A DNA stretch of 64,000 nt, taken from assembly GCA_911728455.2 (NCBI GenBank), contig OU452219.1, positions 20,429,397 to 20,493,396 of the forward strand, in the 5' to 3' direction. The stretch's first letter is position 1. The number at the start of each line of letters is the position of its first letter. Positions 25,101 to 37,151 of this stretch are shown here, piece after piece. Source of the DNA: Marthasterias glacialis. Its lineage: Eukaryota; Echinodermata; Asteroidea; Forcipulatida; Asteriidae. Both the position numbers and the translations under genes were made by a program. The notes below the pieces were generated by a model that saw only the letters and a list, made by a program, of their open reading frames with translations, did not search any database and was not told where the DNA came from.

Positions 25101-25685
25101 CATTACATCATGACTGTGCAGCAGAATGTTTTTCCCATTGCATCATGCCTGCTCTATAAACAGTAAACTGTTTCCATTACATCATGACTGTGCAGCAGAA
25201 AGCGCGCGCAGTTTCGTTTCTGTTCTCCAAAAAAAGTAGACCACCGTTCTGGAGTCTTTTGTATGGTTCCAAGACAGAAAAAAAATCTCCAGATTGCACC
25301 ATTGAGAAAGGTTACACCAAGACCAAAACACTCCTAGTCATAATAACCGTATTCTGTTTCCGGTTTGCAATCCTCGAGATAAAAGAGATGACTCATTGCG
25401 GGCCTTCATGCTTCGTTCACTATGCAGAAATGTTGTCTAAATAATCCATTGACGAGTCCTCTCAAGCCGCAAGGCTCAGAGGATGACGATAAAGGATACC
25501 GGGGGATGGATAAGATGACAACTGTCGTGTACACAAAGACAACCTTGAGGAATCGAGTCATGCCGAATGCTGCTACTCGGAGAATAATCCCTTAATATCC
25601 AATCCCTTTCTCATACTCAGGATTATGCCTAATGCAATCTAAACAGGCTTCCGGCTGTAAAAACTCACAGAATTCAATACTTCAG

Positions 25686-25717
<32 letters not shown>

Positions 25718-27793
25718 TGAAACTCGTTTTAAAAGTACGACCAAAAATCAGAACCTACAAAAAGACTCGCAAATTCAAATGAAAACGCTGCTACAACATT
25801 CGTGTAGTTGCTATGAATTAGTTCTTATTTTTATAGACTCTTCTGGCTAAACTAATGCTAAATTTCTCAAAAAGATTTATGGGATAGTCATCTGGAAACA
25901 ACAAAGACAAGATAAGAAAGTTTGGATTTTGCCATTATCACACAACGCAATTAAAGTGGACAAAACGTGTTGTAAATGATGGGAGGATTGGATGAAGTCT
26001 ATATGCAGACATGCAACTGTTCAGCTGATACTGAAGTCATCGTGCTGGCTTTCTTAACTGTGCCATTGAAAAAAAAAATAACAAATAAAAGAATCACAAG
26101 GTCTTTCTGTGCTTGGAACTTTCCTCCTTTGTTTTTGACAAACTGCTGTCATTCTAATGACAGAGTGACATGCTAATGAGAGTGATGACGTAAGCTTGTT
26201 TGGGGGTAAAACCTTTGGCAGTGTACAGTTGACCTCATTACATGCAATATGCATGAAATTGAAATGAAACACTGATTTAAAGATAGATCAAAGTTATTTA
26301 AAGAAGGCTATATATGAATTGAAAGTCATCCATATTATAATGAAGGTGGCACTGTGCCGAAATTCCAATACAAATCCCGTGTAATATTTTTTAAGGAACA
26401 TACAATTTGCCTCTTGACACTTTTGTCGTTTTTAATTATGATGGAACAAAATCATCTATCTCGGTTTTTCTTTTCTCGACACAGATTCAAATCTAGGAAT
26501 TGAGGTCACAACATCCTGTCAGGATAGAATACATGTACTTTTTGCGGGTGAGTTTCCTTCAAGTTCAAATCCCCCCCCCCCAAAGGACACGATGCCTTCG
26601 GATTGGGCGCTTTTGGGCTATAAAAAGCGTTGGTTATCAAATGAATCTTCAACACGGTACCGCCATTTTGTAGAACCAACTTGTTGACTCCACAAAATGG
26701 CAGACCGTATGTAGAGTGTGTGGTTGTGCTGGTTGTATTTTTCGGAGAGGCAAATTTATGTTTTTTTGTTAATCACTTTTCACTTATTACAACACACTGT
26801 GTAGGTGTTTTATTGTACTCTTTTTAAAAAGGATAAGGAGCAATGCTAAACAGCAACATTTTCAAAAGATTTGAAGGCATCGTGTCCCTTTGAAGGGAAG
26901 GTTCCAATTTAATTTGGACGGTCGGGGCATAAGGGTCAAATGTAAATTTGTGAAGTCATTGTGAATATAATTCTATCAGTCCACACCCAAAGTTCATTGA
27001 GGTGACGGCAAGAGAAGGAAGGGCTTGTCGCGTAAGGGTTGCAGATGAACGAGATTAATGACCGTTTGGGAGTTAGCCAGATAGCAAGATATGCCAAGGG
27101 TGGGGCTCTGACATGGCTCTTAATGAACAATCCATAGCAATTACGTAATGCCATCATCTTTGCCATAGGGACATTTTGTATTGTCCTCCTTGCGGTAACT
27201 TCCAAAAGGTGCACACGGGGACACTGACTTCCAAAATATACAACACTTGATGATTGTGCTTTGTCATACTTTGATCAGATCCAAGGGGAACTATGCCAAG
27301 TGTTGACATGCAGCCACGAGGTGACCAGATAATGCCGGAGAAAACCCCAAAGGAACAGCACCCTCGCCTGATCGTCTTGGCCCCCGCCAACGACACGATC
27401 GGTCCCAACGGAGGAAGCCACCGGAGACGCCGAAGCACCTCGACGTACGGACAGAACACGTGCGCCGATCAAACTCAGCCTAGCTGCTGCCTACGACAGT
27501 TCTATGTCAACTTTAGAGCCCATCTAGGCTGGACTTGGATACGACAGCCCAAGGGTTATTACCCGAACTACTGCGCCGGGTCGTGTTCGTACGTAAACGG
27601 CAGCGTGTGGAACGCACAGACTCACCATGCTTCGGTTTTAGAGACGTATAGGAAACTGAACCCAGACGCGTCTCCCTCGCCCTGTTGCTCCCCAAGAAGT
27701 TTTAAACCCCTTCATATTTTGTTTTATGATAAGGGTAGGCCATTGTTTCGAGAACTTCCTAATGCTATTGTTACATCATGTCAATGTAGCTAG
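15617..27793 (+). CDS. TGFB-like: TGF-beta sensu stricto ligand (TGFB1/2/3-type), 4 exons, complete
   Basis: Secreted latent growth factor. Exons 15617-15962, 23987-24286, 26485-26547 and 27279-27793 join in phase to 407 aa (human TGFB2 is 414). Order: signal peptide about 1-24; Cys30, matching the latency-peptide cysteine that bonds LTBP or GARP; a straitjacket helix with QILSKLGLTAPPED; a sequon at Asn76; the arm domain; one arm cysteine (Cys227); an RGD at 250-252; a furin site RRRR at 285-288; and a mature domain of 119 aa with nine cysteines, including CCLRQFYVNF, GWTWIRQPKGY, SPCC and a CQCS C-terminus. The RGD sits where TGFB1 and TGFB3 have their integrin-binding motif. The straitjacket sequence is closest to TGFB2, fitting a single pre-duplication gene. 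Family known to act through type I/II receptor kinases and SMADs. Confidence 0.96.
21029..21380. repeat. Tandem duplication, 2 copies of ~176 bp
   Basis: Copies start at 21029 and 21205 (GTGGAAAAT.). Both contain GTGCAGTAGCTT.CCTGCCAG, GGTCCTGTGGAACGAA and AAAGCAATGCACAGATA. In TGF-beta intron 1. Confidence 0.9.
21777..21806. repeat. Perfect 13-bp hairpin
   Basis: GGTTGACCCCGAG, loop CCCA, CTCGGGGTCAACC. GC-rich in an AT-rich intron. Function unknown. Confidence 0.75.
21995..22195. repeat. (TTTA)n microsatellite
   Basis: About 200 bases of nearly pure TTTA units broken by TTGTTGTTG, ending in a T/G run. The long hydrophobic frames here are an artefact of the repeat. Confidence 0.95.
23987..24286 (+). 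CDS. TGFB-like: TGF-beta exon 2: latency peptide arm domain
   Basis: Acceptor GTTCAG|AAGACTC, 300 bases, donor CCGG|GTAGGT. Encodes FFRFDLSSYA, AEMRLYQVPN, QRIDVFQLI and GWIKFDVTAAVRDW, the conserved strands of TGF-beta latency peptides. Confidence 0.95.
24990..25195. repeat. Degenerate minisatellite of CRE/ATF-like units (6 copies)
   Basis: Six units of 35-41 bp, beginning near 24990, 25031, 25066, 25101, 25136 and 25175. Each contains a variant of CATTAC(A/G)TCATGACTG, and most also GCAGAA. The TTACGTCAT unit is close to an ATF/CREB half-site; the others carry A for G. Confidence 0.8.
25690..25717. repeat. Poly(A) run, 28 bases
   Basis: An uninterrupted A tract in intron 2. Could be the tail of a retroposed sequence, but nothing recognisable precedes it. 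Confidence 0.9.
25995..26075 (-). repeat. Dispersed repeat family B, inverted copy
   Basis: GACATGCAACTGTTCAGCTGA...ACTGTGCCATTGAAA is the inverse of the block in 4560-4710, partly diverged. Confidence 0.5.
26485..26547 (+). CDS. TGFB-like: TGF-beta exon 3 (63 bp)
   Basis: Short exon between CACAG|ATTCAA and GCGG|GTGAGT. Encodes SNLGIEVTTSCQDRIHVLFA. It has one cysteine where vertebrate paralogues have two or three bowtie cysteines. Phases match both neighbours. Confidence 0.92.
27279..27793 (+). CDS. TGFB-like: TGF-beta exon 4: RGD, furin site and whole mature domain
   Basis: Acceptor TGATCAG|ATCCAAG, open to the TAG at 27791-27793. The entire mature ligand is in this one exon, whereas vertebrate genes split it by introns. 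Contains RGD (27317-27325), the basic cleavage site and all nine mature cysteines. Confidence 0.96.
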
Positions 27794-28723
27794 TACAAAG
27801 AACAAGTTAATTAGCATGAACTTGTTGAACTGACTGGACGGTATAGGCTTATACCAGCTTTAAAGGACACACGAGATGAGGTACTTTGTGAGGTACTTCG
27901 CTAATTTCATCCCGTGAGAAAAATTAAACTGGACGAACAGACACTCGGCCTGTCTTGACAGTGTCCGCCAGTGAGACGAGTGTGTTTGCCGAAAAGGGAT
28001 GACACGCCAAAGGTCGAAAGGTAGAAGCACGGAGGGAAGCGACTTGAGACAGAATAAGGAGTTGCTTGCCCGGGGGCCAAACTCCGGGGATGAAGAATCG
28101 TTTCAAATGGTGACATTTTTTTTTTATTGAAAATGTGTTTAGTTTAGCAGGCAATCGACGGCAAGGCTAGTACAACAGATCGAGAAACCTATAGCTTTTT
28201 TGTTCCCATTGTCAAGTTTTTTTTTTGAACGACACTCGCAAGGTTTGCATCTGCGTGACAGGAAAGACCCAATCCGAACCGTAGTTTCTCAAGATCAAAA
28301 GAATCCAAGGCCTTGCGTGTACTTTTTAAGTAAAATCCAAATTTTGTTCCTTCTTTAATCGATGCTCTGATTATAACTTCTCACGAAGCGGAAATTACAG
28401 GGTTAAGAAGTTGTATTGCAGGATGTATTGATTTGTATGTGTATATTAAGCAGCGATGCAATCGCCAAGTATAAGACGGACACGGTAATCATTTTTACAA
28501 CCACCTAAAAACTGCAATTGCTGTACAGTCAGCGAGTTGAACCATTTTCAGAGAAGGTACAACATCTATGGTGTATAATCACTCCAATTCAATCCATACA
28601 GAGGGGGATGATGATTGCGTAAAACAAAGACAAAACCTGTCAATTTTTTTTTCACATACAAAATGTGAAGACGTTACGGTAACTTCCATGTTTTTTTGTT
28701 TCTCGTGACGACGAGTAGAGAAT

Positions 28724-28802
28724 TCTGTTCGAAACGTCGAGACCACACAACGGCTCTTTTCAGAGCCAACACTCCTCCCAAAAGTGTATCCGCAAGTTTA
28801 CT
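28724..28802 (+). repeat. Half copy of the palindromic element at 291-546
   Basis: Shares CTGTTCGAAACGTCGAGACC, CGGCTCTT.TCAGAGCCA and CCGCAAGTTTACT with the right arm, with small differences. The left arm is absent. Confidence 0.8.
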
Positions 28803-30279
28803 AGTAAACTTTCCCCTTTCAGCATTTTTTTCGTCTCCAAGTATTATTTTAAAGGCGCCAATGTCGTACCTTCTCCACTCCACGGATCCTCTATTCGGTT
28901 TCAGAGGGGTTATTTCTCTATAAACTACTCTCGTATGTCGCTACCAACAGGCAGATAGAGATATACCGTGTCACGATGTAGATACACCCATCATTGAAAC
29001 GCTTTTTATTATTATTGTACAAGGTACAAAGTGCCGTGATATTTTTGTATGGACTCTTTAAAGGCTCGCTGTGTAAGGGTGTACGGGGGAAACGCTGCCA
29101 CTCTTTATCGATTCAATATTTTTGGAAAAGTACTCCCGCTGTTTTACAGTTTTTAACTTATTGGGGATTGACCAAAAACAGTATATTTTAGCCTTGATTT
29201 TTAATAATGGTCTTGGGGTGGGGGGTCAAATGTGACGTTAATACCAAAGACAGAAGAAACATGACGTTCGCGAAGAAAATAAACAAAAAAATTAAGCATT
29301 TGAATATTAATACTGATGGGGCACAGGTCACGTGATACCGCGTCTTCGTTGTCCACGCATCGCGGACAGCATTTGACTGTTTACGGAGGTTATTATTGTA
29401 AACAATGATTATAAGGATTACGTTTTTTTAAATTCTTTTTTAATAAACATGATATAAATTATTGTGATTTTTATAAGATTACAAATTGAGCATTTAAACT
29501 ATAACTATTTTAAAGAGAAGGAAATGTTTTAACAAAGACCTAGGCGAAAGAAACTCGAATATGGCCATGAGATTTTTTTTTATAGTTTTGTTTAATATTA
29601 TTATAAGTTTGATTTCCCGGTCAATTTCAGCAACAAATGAAATCAATTCAATTTTATAACACGCATTCACAATCACACGTTTTCCTAATTCATTCAAACC
29701 ATAAAGTTTTTGTTTTGTTTTAGCTACGACTGCATTAAATTTAAATGTCGTGCGCACATGATTTCGTTCTTCTCACTCGGGTTGGTTTGAGTAATTTTTC
29801 ATTGAAAAAGTCAACTGAATGGTTGGCTTTTGGGTTTTGCGAAATTGAATGATCTTGGTGACCTAATGAATGTGAATGATTTGATGTTTACTCCTTTGAC
29901 TGTTCCAATGCTGATGCGACGGAGCATTCATTTTCGAAACGAAATTCAAATTCAAATTCAAACAGGAGTTAAATTGAATGAGTTGTTCTTAATTGGTATG
30001 GAAAACCCATCATTTGGAAAAAAGCGAACTGTCTTTGACGTTTTCATTCGAATTCAGGAAACCAATATTCTGTAGGATTTCTATAGTTCCAACTGGTTAT
30101 CAAAATCTGAAAAAAGTGTTGTAGCTGTTGTTGTTGTTTTGAAAGTAAATGTCAACTTACATCTGCAAGCCGAGCTTGGTTTCAGAGAATGAGCTTTTTA
30201 ATACAGCAACTGTATATTTTGTCGAAAAAAAGGACGACAATGTCATCAGGCACAGCAATGTCATGTACACTGAGTCTTT

Positions 30280-30365
30280 TCAGATTGCCATGGATGGCAC
30301 AGCTGAGAAACCCTGCAAAAGTAGAAATCAGCTCATCAGCTAAAAAAAGGCTGCATGCCTGTTAG
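30280..30365 (+). repeat. Dispersed repeat family B, copy 3
   Basis: GATGGCACAGCTGAGAAACC, AGAAATCAGCTCATCAGC and GCTGCATGCCTGT match 4560-4710 in order. Confidence 0.55.
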
Positions 30366-31269
30366 TATCATTATTCCTGTCTGCTGTAAGTGTGGTCACG
30401 ATGGTAGATAAGATGGAGCGCTCGCTAAGGACACGGTATTACCAGGCACTGTTGGTCAAAGTTGAAAAGAGCTATCAAGTAAGCACTGAGAACCCAACAT
30501 AACAAACCATGTACAACTAGTCTTTAAATATTATATGGTATGGGGCATTGAGTCACCGTACAACAACAATGCTCTAATCACAATCTATGAAGGAATTAAA
30601 CTTAAAAGATAAAATAAACAAGCATGTAAATACAATTGCCATACAGTGCTCTCCTTTACTGTAATATTAGAATCAATGTTCTTCAGAACAATCAACATGT
30701 GTGAAGTTTTTTTTTTGTATTTATTATTATTATTTTTTTTTAAAGGGGAGGGGAAAACCAGGTATTCATGTTATTTATTTATAAATATGTATCACATGTA
30801 TAATAATATAAACAAACTATTTTTATATGTGCATTGAAACTGGATAAGTAAGCAATAGTGAATACTGTTGTGTTGCGAATAATGTTTATACTTATAGAAG
30901 GGGGCGTGTTCCAGAGGAGGGTCATGTCAAATCTCAGTGACATGGAAAGTGTGTACATGTATTTAAACCATTAAATGTACTTATGGGGTCCGATGTCAGA
31001 CATCTAGACACGTACTCAACGAGGAAACCGGCGGCTATTTAAATGAGTGCGGTTTGATGACTTGGTCAGCAAGCCGCACCGGTTTTTGTTTTCCTCGAGA
31101 GGATAATTCAGAAATTGTTTGTGATTTGACCTTATTTACAATGTTCAGTGTTTTTGACACAAGGCTCAATAAATTATTATTCTGTTACAAAGAAACTCGT
31201 CCCAGTTGTCCTTGTCTCATTCGGGTATAAGACTTCAGATGCGGTGAATCGATCAATCTTGGGATAACA

Positions 31270-31452
31270 TGGCTGATCAATCAAAGCGAAAAAGATCAAT
31301 AGATCGATCAATCAAATCAATCGACACAATGATCCATCCATCAATATATCAATCATGCAAATATTAAATTCAATCAATGAATCAATCATGCAATTAATAA
31401 ATATACTAACAACAGTCAATCAAACAATCAATAAATCAAACCAATCAATCAA
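31270..31452. repeat. (ATCA)n-rich degenerate microsatellite
   Basis: Many ATCAATCA and CAATCAAT units interrupted by other sequence. Confidence 0.8.
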
Positions 31453-31770
31453 GTGACGTACTCAGTGTTCAGTGAATAAATCTTAATAATTTATTCCCAA
31501 AACGTATAATCATAATATAAGAAAAACTTATCAACAATTTATTAACACATTTAAAACTTTTGAAAATACGGCTATTTAAATTTTGTTAAAAAGATCGATA
31601 CCTAAACAAAAAAATATTTACAAAATAAAAACATACAAAAGACATAAATTAGAATGTTTGAAAGTAAAATACTTGTTAAGTTATTCGGAAGTGGGGGGGG
31701 GGGGGGGCGTGGGGGGAGTAGTCTGGTTCCCTGACCAAAGATTCCCTGAAGACTCTTGTTAAAACTCTTA

Positions 31771-32116
31771 GGTCAGGCATCATCCAAAGCTATATATAGA
31801 TTATGACGCAATCTGTCACCAACGGTGGACGATGTCATTGGATGACGGGCTTTGGTTACTTTCAAAAAGCCTGGGATAATCAGTTTGTAAAAATGTTACA
31901 AATATATTCAAGTATAGTGTTGAATTTGTTGGGGGGAAAAACAAGAAAGAGAAAAACGATAATGGGATGTGTCTGCAAAATTTTTGAATTGTTATCAACA
32001 AAAGAAATGTCCGACCATCAACGACACTGTCCGAATGTTGATGACGAGTTCGGAGCATTTCGGAAAAGGAGGAATTCCTCCTTTTTTGTCATGTGACATT
32101 TGGGTGATGCCTGACC
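31771..32116. mobile_element. MITE with GGTCAGGCATCA ends
   Basis: Left end GGTCAGGCATCATCCAAA; right end inverse GGTCAGGCATCACCCAAA. 346 bp. The 97-codon ORF across it (31803-32096) resembles nothing I know and probably arises by chance. Confidence 0.7.
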
Positions 32117-34350
32117 CTAAAATCGACAGAGAATAGTCACGAGATTTTTTGGTCTGAGAACCAGACTAGGGGGGGGGGGAGGGGGGTGGGGGGTGAGGGG
32201 GGTGGTGGTTTTGAGGGGGTGTGAAGGAAGGGGTACGAGGTCAGGACATACATTCAAGGACAATTTTGATGCAAAAACTCGCCAGGCATTGTATATGGCT
32301 CTGATCATTTTATATACCTTTGTCCTCTCCATAAAATGCATTCCATACCTTAAGTTTAGTCGTTGTGCTCAGTTGCTCGTCGTTTTTGGTTAAGTTTATC
32401 TAATTAACATCATTCTTCCTTCACGTTGAATTTGTCCACACCTAAAAATAACTTTCCCACAACTCATCTTGAACGCACATGTGCACAAGTATCCCAATGG
32501 GTTACACATGGTAAAAATACACACAGGAAATACAGGCCTCAATTTCATGGCTCTGCACGAGGAAAAAAAAAAAGTTATCGCTTCAGGACGCTGTTACATA
32601 AAATATCATGTTTACATGATAGTGTTTGATGTGGACATGAAACACTAGCACAACTAGCACTCCAGTTGCACTGTAGCACACAACTTGATTCACCATGCCA
32701 CTTAATGTCTAACATAAAGCAATGCATGATCACCATTATTGTAGAGTGCTGTGTGTGAAAGTATAGAACTTTTCCTTAGATCAGTCTATGTCAAAATCCC
32801 TCTATGTAAATTGGATTAAAATAGTTCTAAAAAGAGGCCACACTGTTGTTCCTTCAACGCTCACTTTGGTTATACACTGAAGTTGATGGGAAGACACAAA
32901 CACTCGGGCTGATTCATGACTTGAGTGCCACAGGTTCAAGTTTGTGAATAAAGAATCAAAGCTGTCACAAAGTTTCCGTGAGATTTTTGTCCGCCATGAC
33001 AGCATTTGCCCACTTGGCCGCTGAGTAAAACCCCTCCGTTCATCTAACCGCATTCATTTTGGTCTGAGGGGGGGGATGTGCACAACAAGTTCCAACATAC
33101 TGGGAAACATTAACTCTGGTGTGTTTTTGCTGTCTTCTGGGTTTGGCAAAAAGAATGCAAGCATTTCCTGAAGTAATCTGAGGGATCAGCTGGCAGGAAG
33201 TCAAGATCAGGGACTTCTCAAGTGATGTAAACAACACAGGCGGGTTTTTGATGAACAGACATCCTTTTTGGAACCATTGTTTTTCTGTTGAGTAGTGGGT
33301 CCCGCCCGGTATGGTTTCCATGGTAACCGGTCAACAAAAGGCGACCATGGTCTTCTTTGTATAGGTTTACGTAACCTAACGGACTAGTGACATAAGTTTG
33401 TGGTTTCTCTTCAATTTGGTAACGGTGATGTTTTGTTTTGACAAGCAAAAAAAAGCAACAAACAAAGAAAAAAAACCTGACTTAATTTTGAAAACCATTT
33501 TTTGTTGAACATTGTAATTGGATTTTGCTCTGGTATCAGACATTGGAAATTTAACGAGACGCGAGGAGCAGAAGTATGTGGGACATGGCAGGGTGCTTGT
33601 ACGAAGTCAACGTGCTACAAATTGGACGCTGGTGGTTTATACCTCAAAATGAAATTCTCACAGGCCTCTTAGCTCAGACTAAACACAGGTTGCTATGGAC
33701 AGCTTTGCTAGCCTTATAGAGCCCCCCTTTCCAAGAAGGAAGGAGGTCAAAGGGACACTGCAATTTGAGAAGCCGATCTCAGATATTAAGCAAATTCAAT
33801 TGCCAATATTAGAATAAACCTCAAATTGAAACCAAATTCCCAATAAAATGATTATCTGAACCCTGTAGTTGACTGGATATAGAAATGAATTTTCCTGAAC
33901 TGTCCTTCACATTCAGCTCATGACCTCCCTATGACCTTCCCTTGTCTCTTCCAATCGGTTCCGCCCCTCATAAATGAAAAACATGAACCATCTCAAGCCC
34001 CCAACCCCCCACCCATGGATTTCCCTTTGTTTTTTCAACGGCCAGTTTATGTGTTTGTTTCATATCTGGTTGGTGTCATGTAACATATTCTTGGCTACTG
34101 CCTGATTACAGGTGTCTTTGCGGTTGCTAGACTTTTGTTACTTAGGTACATGCCCCCGTGAGGGATCCATTTACATTGTTTTTGTCTGCGGTGGGCTGCT
34201 CAGAAGACCAACTCTTCTCATGAGTTCAGGAGAAGTACAACATGTACGTGAATGGGGTTTTCAATGGAAGGTGTAGCATGGGAACTGCCACTATTATATG
34301 CAGTAAACCATGGAACTAGCGACATTGTATTTAGAGGAATGTATTCCAAA

Positions 34351-34775
34351 TATAAATCAGACCAAAGTCTGGTTTTGATCGAATGTGAATGAATACCCTG
34401 CTTTTTGACTCTGTGCCCAACCTACGTATTTACTATTAATGTGTCCTTTTTTTGTTCAAATACGCTATAGAACCGTTCGCTTTGTAGTCACAGCATAATA
34501 TACAGAAGTATAAACCACACCAAAGTTGGGTTTTGAGTGATTGTGATTGAACACACTGCTTTGTGACCCTGTGACCAACCCACATGTTTACTGTAAATGT
34601 GCCGTTTTGTTCAAGCAAACTATCAAAACCATTCTCTTTGTGAGTAATTCCTCGGAGATACTAAAGTATAAACCACACTGGAGTCTGGATTTGAGTGAAC
34701 GTGACGGCACCCATTACTTTTGGACACAGTGCCCATCCTATTTGCTGCAAAGGTGTCCTACTTGTACATATAGGC
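34351..34775. repeat. Tandem repeat, 3 diverged copies of 158 bp
   Basis: Units start at 34351, 34509 and 34667 with TATAAA(T/C)CA.AC. Shared marks are TTGAG/ATCG.ATGTGA, GTGCCCA/GTGACCA and TTGTTCAA. The register is exact while sequence identity is moderate. Confidence 0.85.
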
Positions 34776-37151
34776 CTAATCTCCTCAAGACCTAAGTTGT
34801 CATGATGGCAGTAGGTATATTTCAAGGGTCTCTCTCTCTCTCTCTGCCATCTGGACTGTAAAACATTACAGCAAACTTAAATCTGATAAAGAAACTAAAC
34901 TCTGCTTGATGCCATAACCATTCTCATCACTGCTACATACACGTACATTGAAGTTCTGCAGAACTTGAAGTGGTTTACAAGTAACAATAAAACTAACTTT
35001 TGTAGTCAACTGTACATGTACAATGGTTTTTTTTTTTGCAGAATAAAATGTTTCATGGAATGTTTTCTCACTAGTGTGCCCGATAATTGACATTTTCCAC
35101 ATAAATGAGAGTAAATTAAGCTACAAAAAGTTCTAGGTCACTCTTGTTCATCCTGACTTAACTGGGGCATTGATTTAAAAACCAAAAACAAACAAACAAA
35201 CAAACAACCTGTGGGAGGAGTACTACCGAATGCACTGTTGAAAGAAACCATCCTTTTAGTTGAAGACCTCCATATTTTAATAAACATTTTGCTGGTTACA
35301 TGAACCACGCAGTCTATTAATCTCAGTTATTGATCATTGTTGGAAGAGACGTTACCAGCTGTGCTGAACCCAACCAAGATGCTCCTGAGGTCGGTTTCAC
35401 TGCCAAGACCTTTATCAAAGAAAAGTCTTGAAGCATCTTGTTGAAGACATGTCAAGGGGCGTAGCCAAGATGATATCACCTGGGAGTGGAGTACCACGGA
35501 TCTACCCTCAATGTCTCACGACTGCTGCATGAAAATCTAGAGTCAAGATCAAATTTGTATCTGTCGTTTAAGCACTGAAAAGAAGACGGCACACAGGAGG
35601 GCTTGGGATGAGGTAAAGAGAGGACTACCAAAGCTGGAGGAAATGTACTGACCAAAGGTCCATGACTTGAAAGGTTAAATCAGCATGAAAGGAAAGAGAG
35701 AATGAGAGATGCCCCCTTTGTTAATGAATTTATCCAACTTGAGTTGTCAAATATCCTCAGAAAAGTTCTGTCTACTGGGTTGCTTCGTTTTACAAGTACA
35801 AACGCTGTAGATAAACCAGAGCCTGTGATTTTTCTACTGAGCCAGCCAGCCAAAGAAGTGTCTCCCCCCCCCCCCCCCCCCTGAGACAGATTTTTGTCAC
35901 AGCCCAATGTTGTTTGTGCCTAGTTGTGTTTTGATTGTGTGAATGATAGGGATTGGGAGTGAATACGTGTGTAACATCCTCGCAAGTACAGGCTGAAGGA
36001 TCCATCCATAATGACCCCCAAGAATCAGGGGTGACAACTTGATCCTGATTCCACCAGATGTATCTGCAGCTTCCATTCTCGCTCTCTTGCTCTAGCTCTC
36101 CCTCTCTCTCTCTCTCTCTCTGTGTTAACCTTTTCCCCCGCACAGCATTGCAAACTGGTTCCTTAAACTCCAATCCCTCTGATTTAATTGTAAACATATT
36201 CCTCTTGGGTTGCCGCCAAAGAAAGGGCAAACAGGGTTTAAATACTGTCTGTAGTTTGCAGGATTACGTGGGCGAAGCTCGGTGGGTGGCAACACCAATA
36301 GTATTTTTTCTAATACTTTTTTTTTTTTCAAAAGAGTTGTAGGACAGTATCTATAGTGGTGGTGGTGAGACACACAAACCAATTATTATTGAAATGTCAG
36401 ATTGCTTTTCAAGTCGACCCTCTTGACCACCTTCACAGTCTGGTCCACTTGGCCTGTATTAGCTGTTATTAGCCCCACTCAATGGGGAGACAATTGAAAG
36501 CGTTGGGTGGCCACTTTAGCACCAGGATGTGGACATTCTACAGCACTGGATGTGGCGAGGTGGGCTAGCCACTGCCGAATGTTTCTAATTACCATCTCTC
36601 ACCACTGTACACCGCTCAGGGAAATAATGCTGCCATACACACAACAGTGTATTCCCTCTCTCTCTCTTACTGTTAAACTCTGGGTTTTAAATAGGTTGAA
36701 GAGGGGACAAAAACTAGTCTGGAAAACCAGGCCAAGGGTGTGATTTCTGGTCTAGGACCAGGAGGCCCTAGTATGGCTGGGCTGGTGGGGTTGACAGCCA
36801 GTCTGTGGTGGGTTGTGGTAGTGCTCTGATCTTGACCCCCGGCACATGGCTCCAGTTAGCAGTCAATTGTGTGTATCATTGGTTGAATGTTGTTGCCACA
36901 CCAATCCTCACCAGATTGTGTTTGTTGCTGCTGGTTCTAACGTAAAGGGGTTTAGTTGGAAGTGGAATTATACATGTAGGTGATCGAAGGCGAATGCAAT
37001 CACATTGTACATGCGCATCCGGGAGAGGGTATGCTATTTTAATAGACGCCCTGGTATCCCATGACAAAACCTCTCAATTCCTAATAGAAATACGAGTGAA
37101 CAGAAATGTATAACACACAGAAAGCAAACTGTGACAATTTCAACTCGGTAG

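Larger units (their letters stand above)
24287..26484 (+). other. TGF-beta intron 2 (2.2 kb)
   Basis: No exon. Contains a perfect CRE (TGACGTCA) at about 24327, the ATF/CRE-like repeat array at 24990-25195, a run of 28 A and a family B repeat. Intron 3 (26548-27278) shows nothing notable beyond a C run at about 26570. Confidence 0.6.

Noticed and set aside
31803-32096. 97-codon ORF as a transposase
   Set aside because: It is contained in a 346-bp MITE and shows no transposase motifs.
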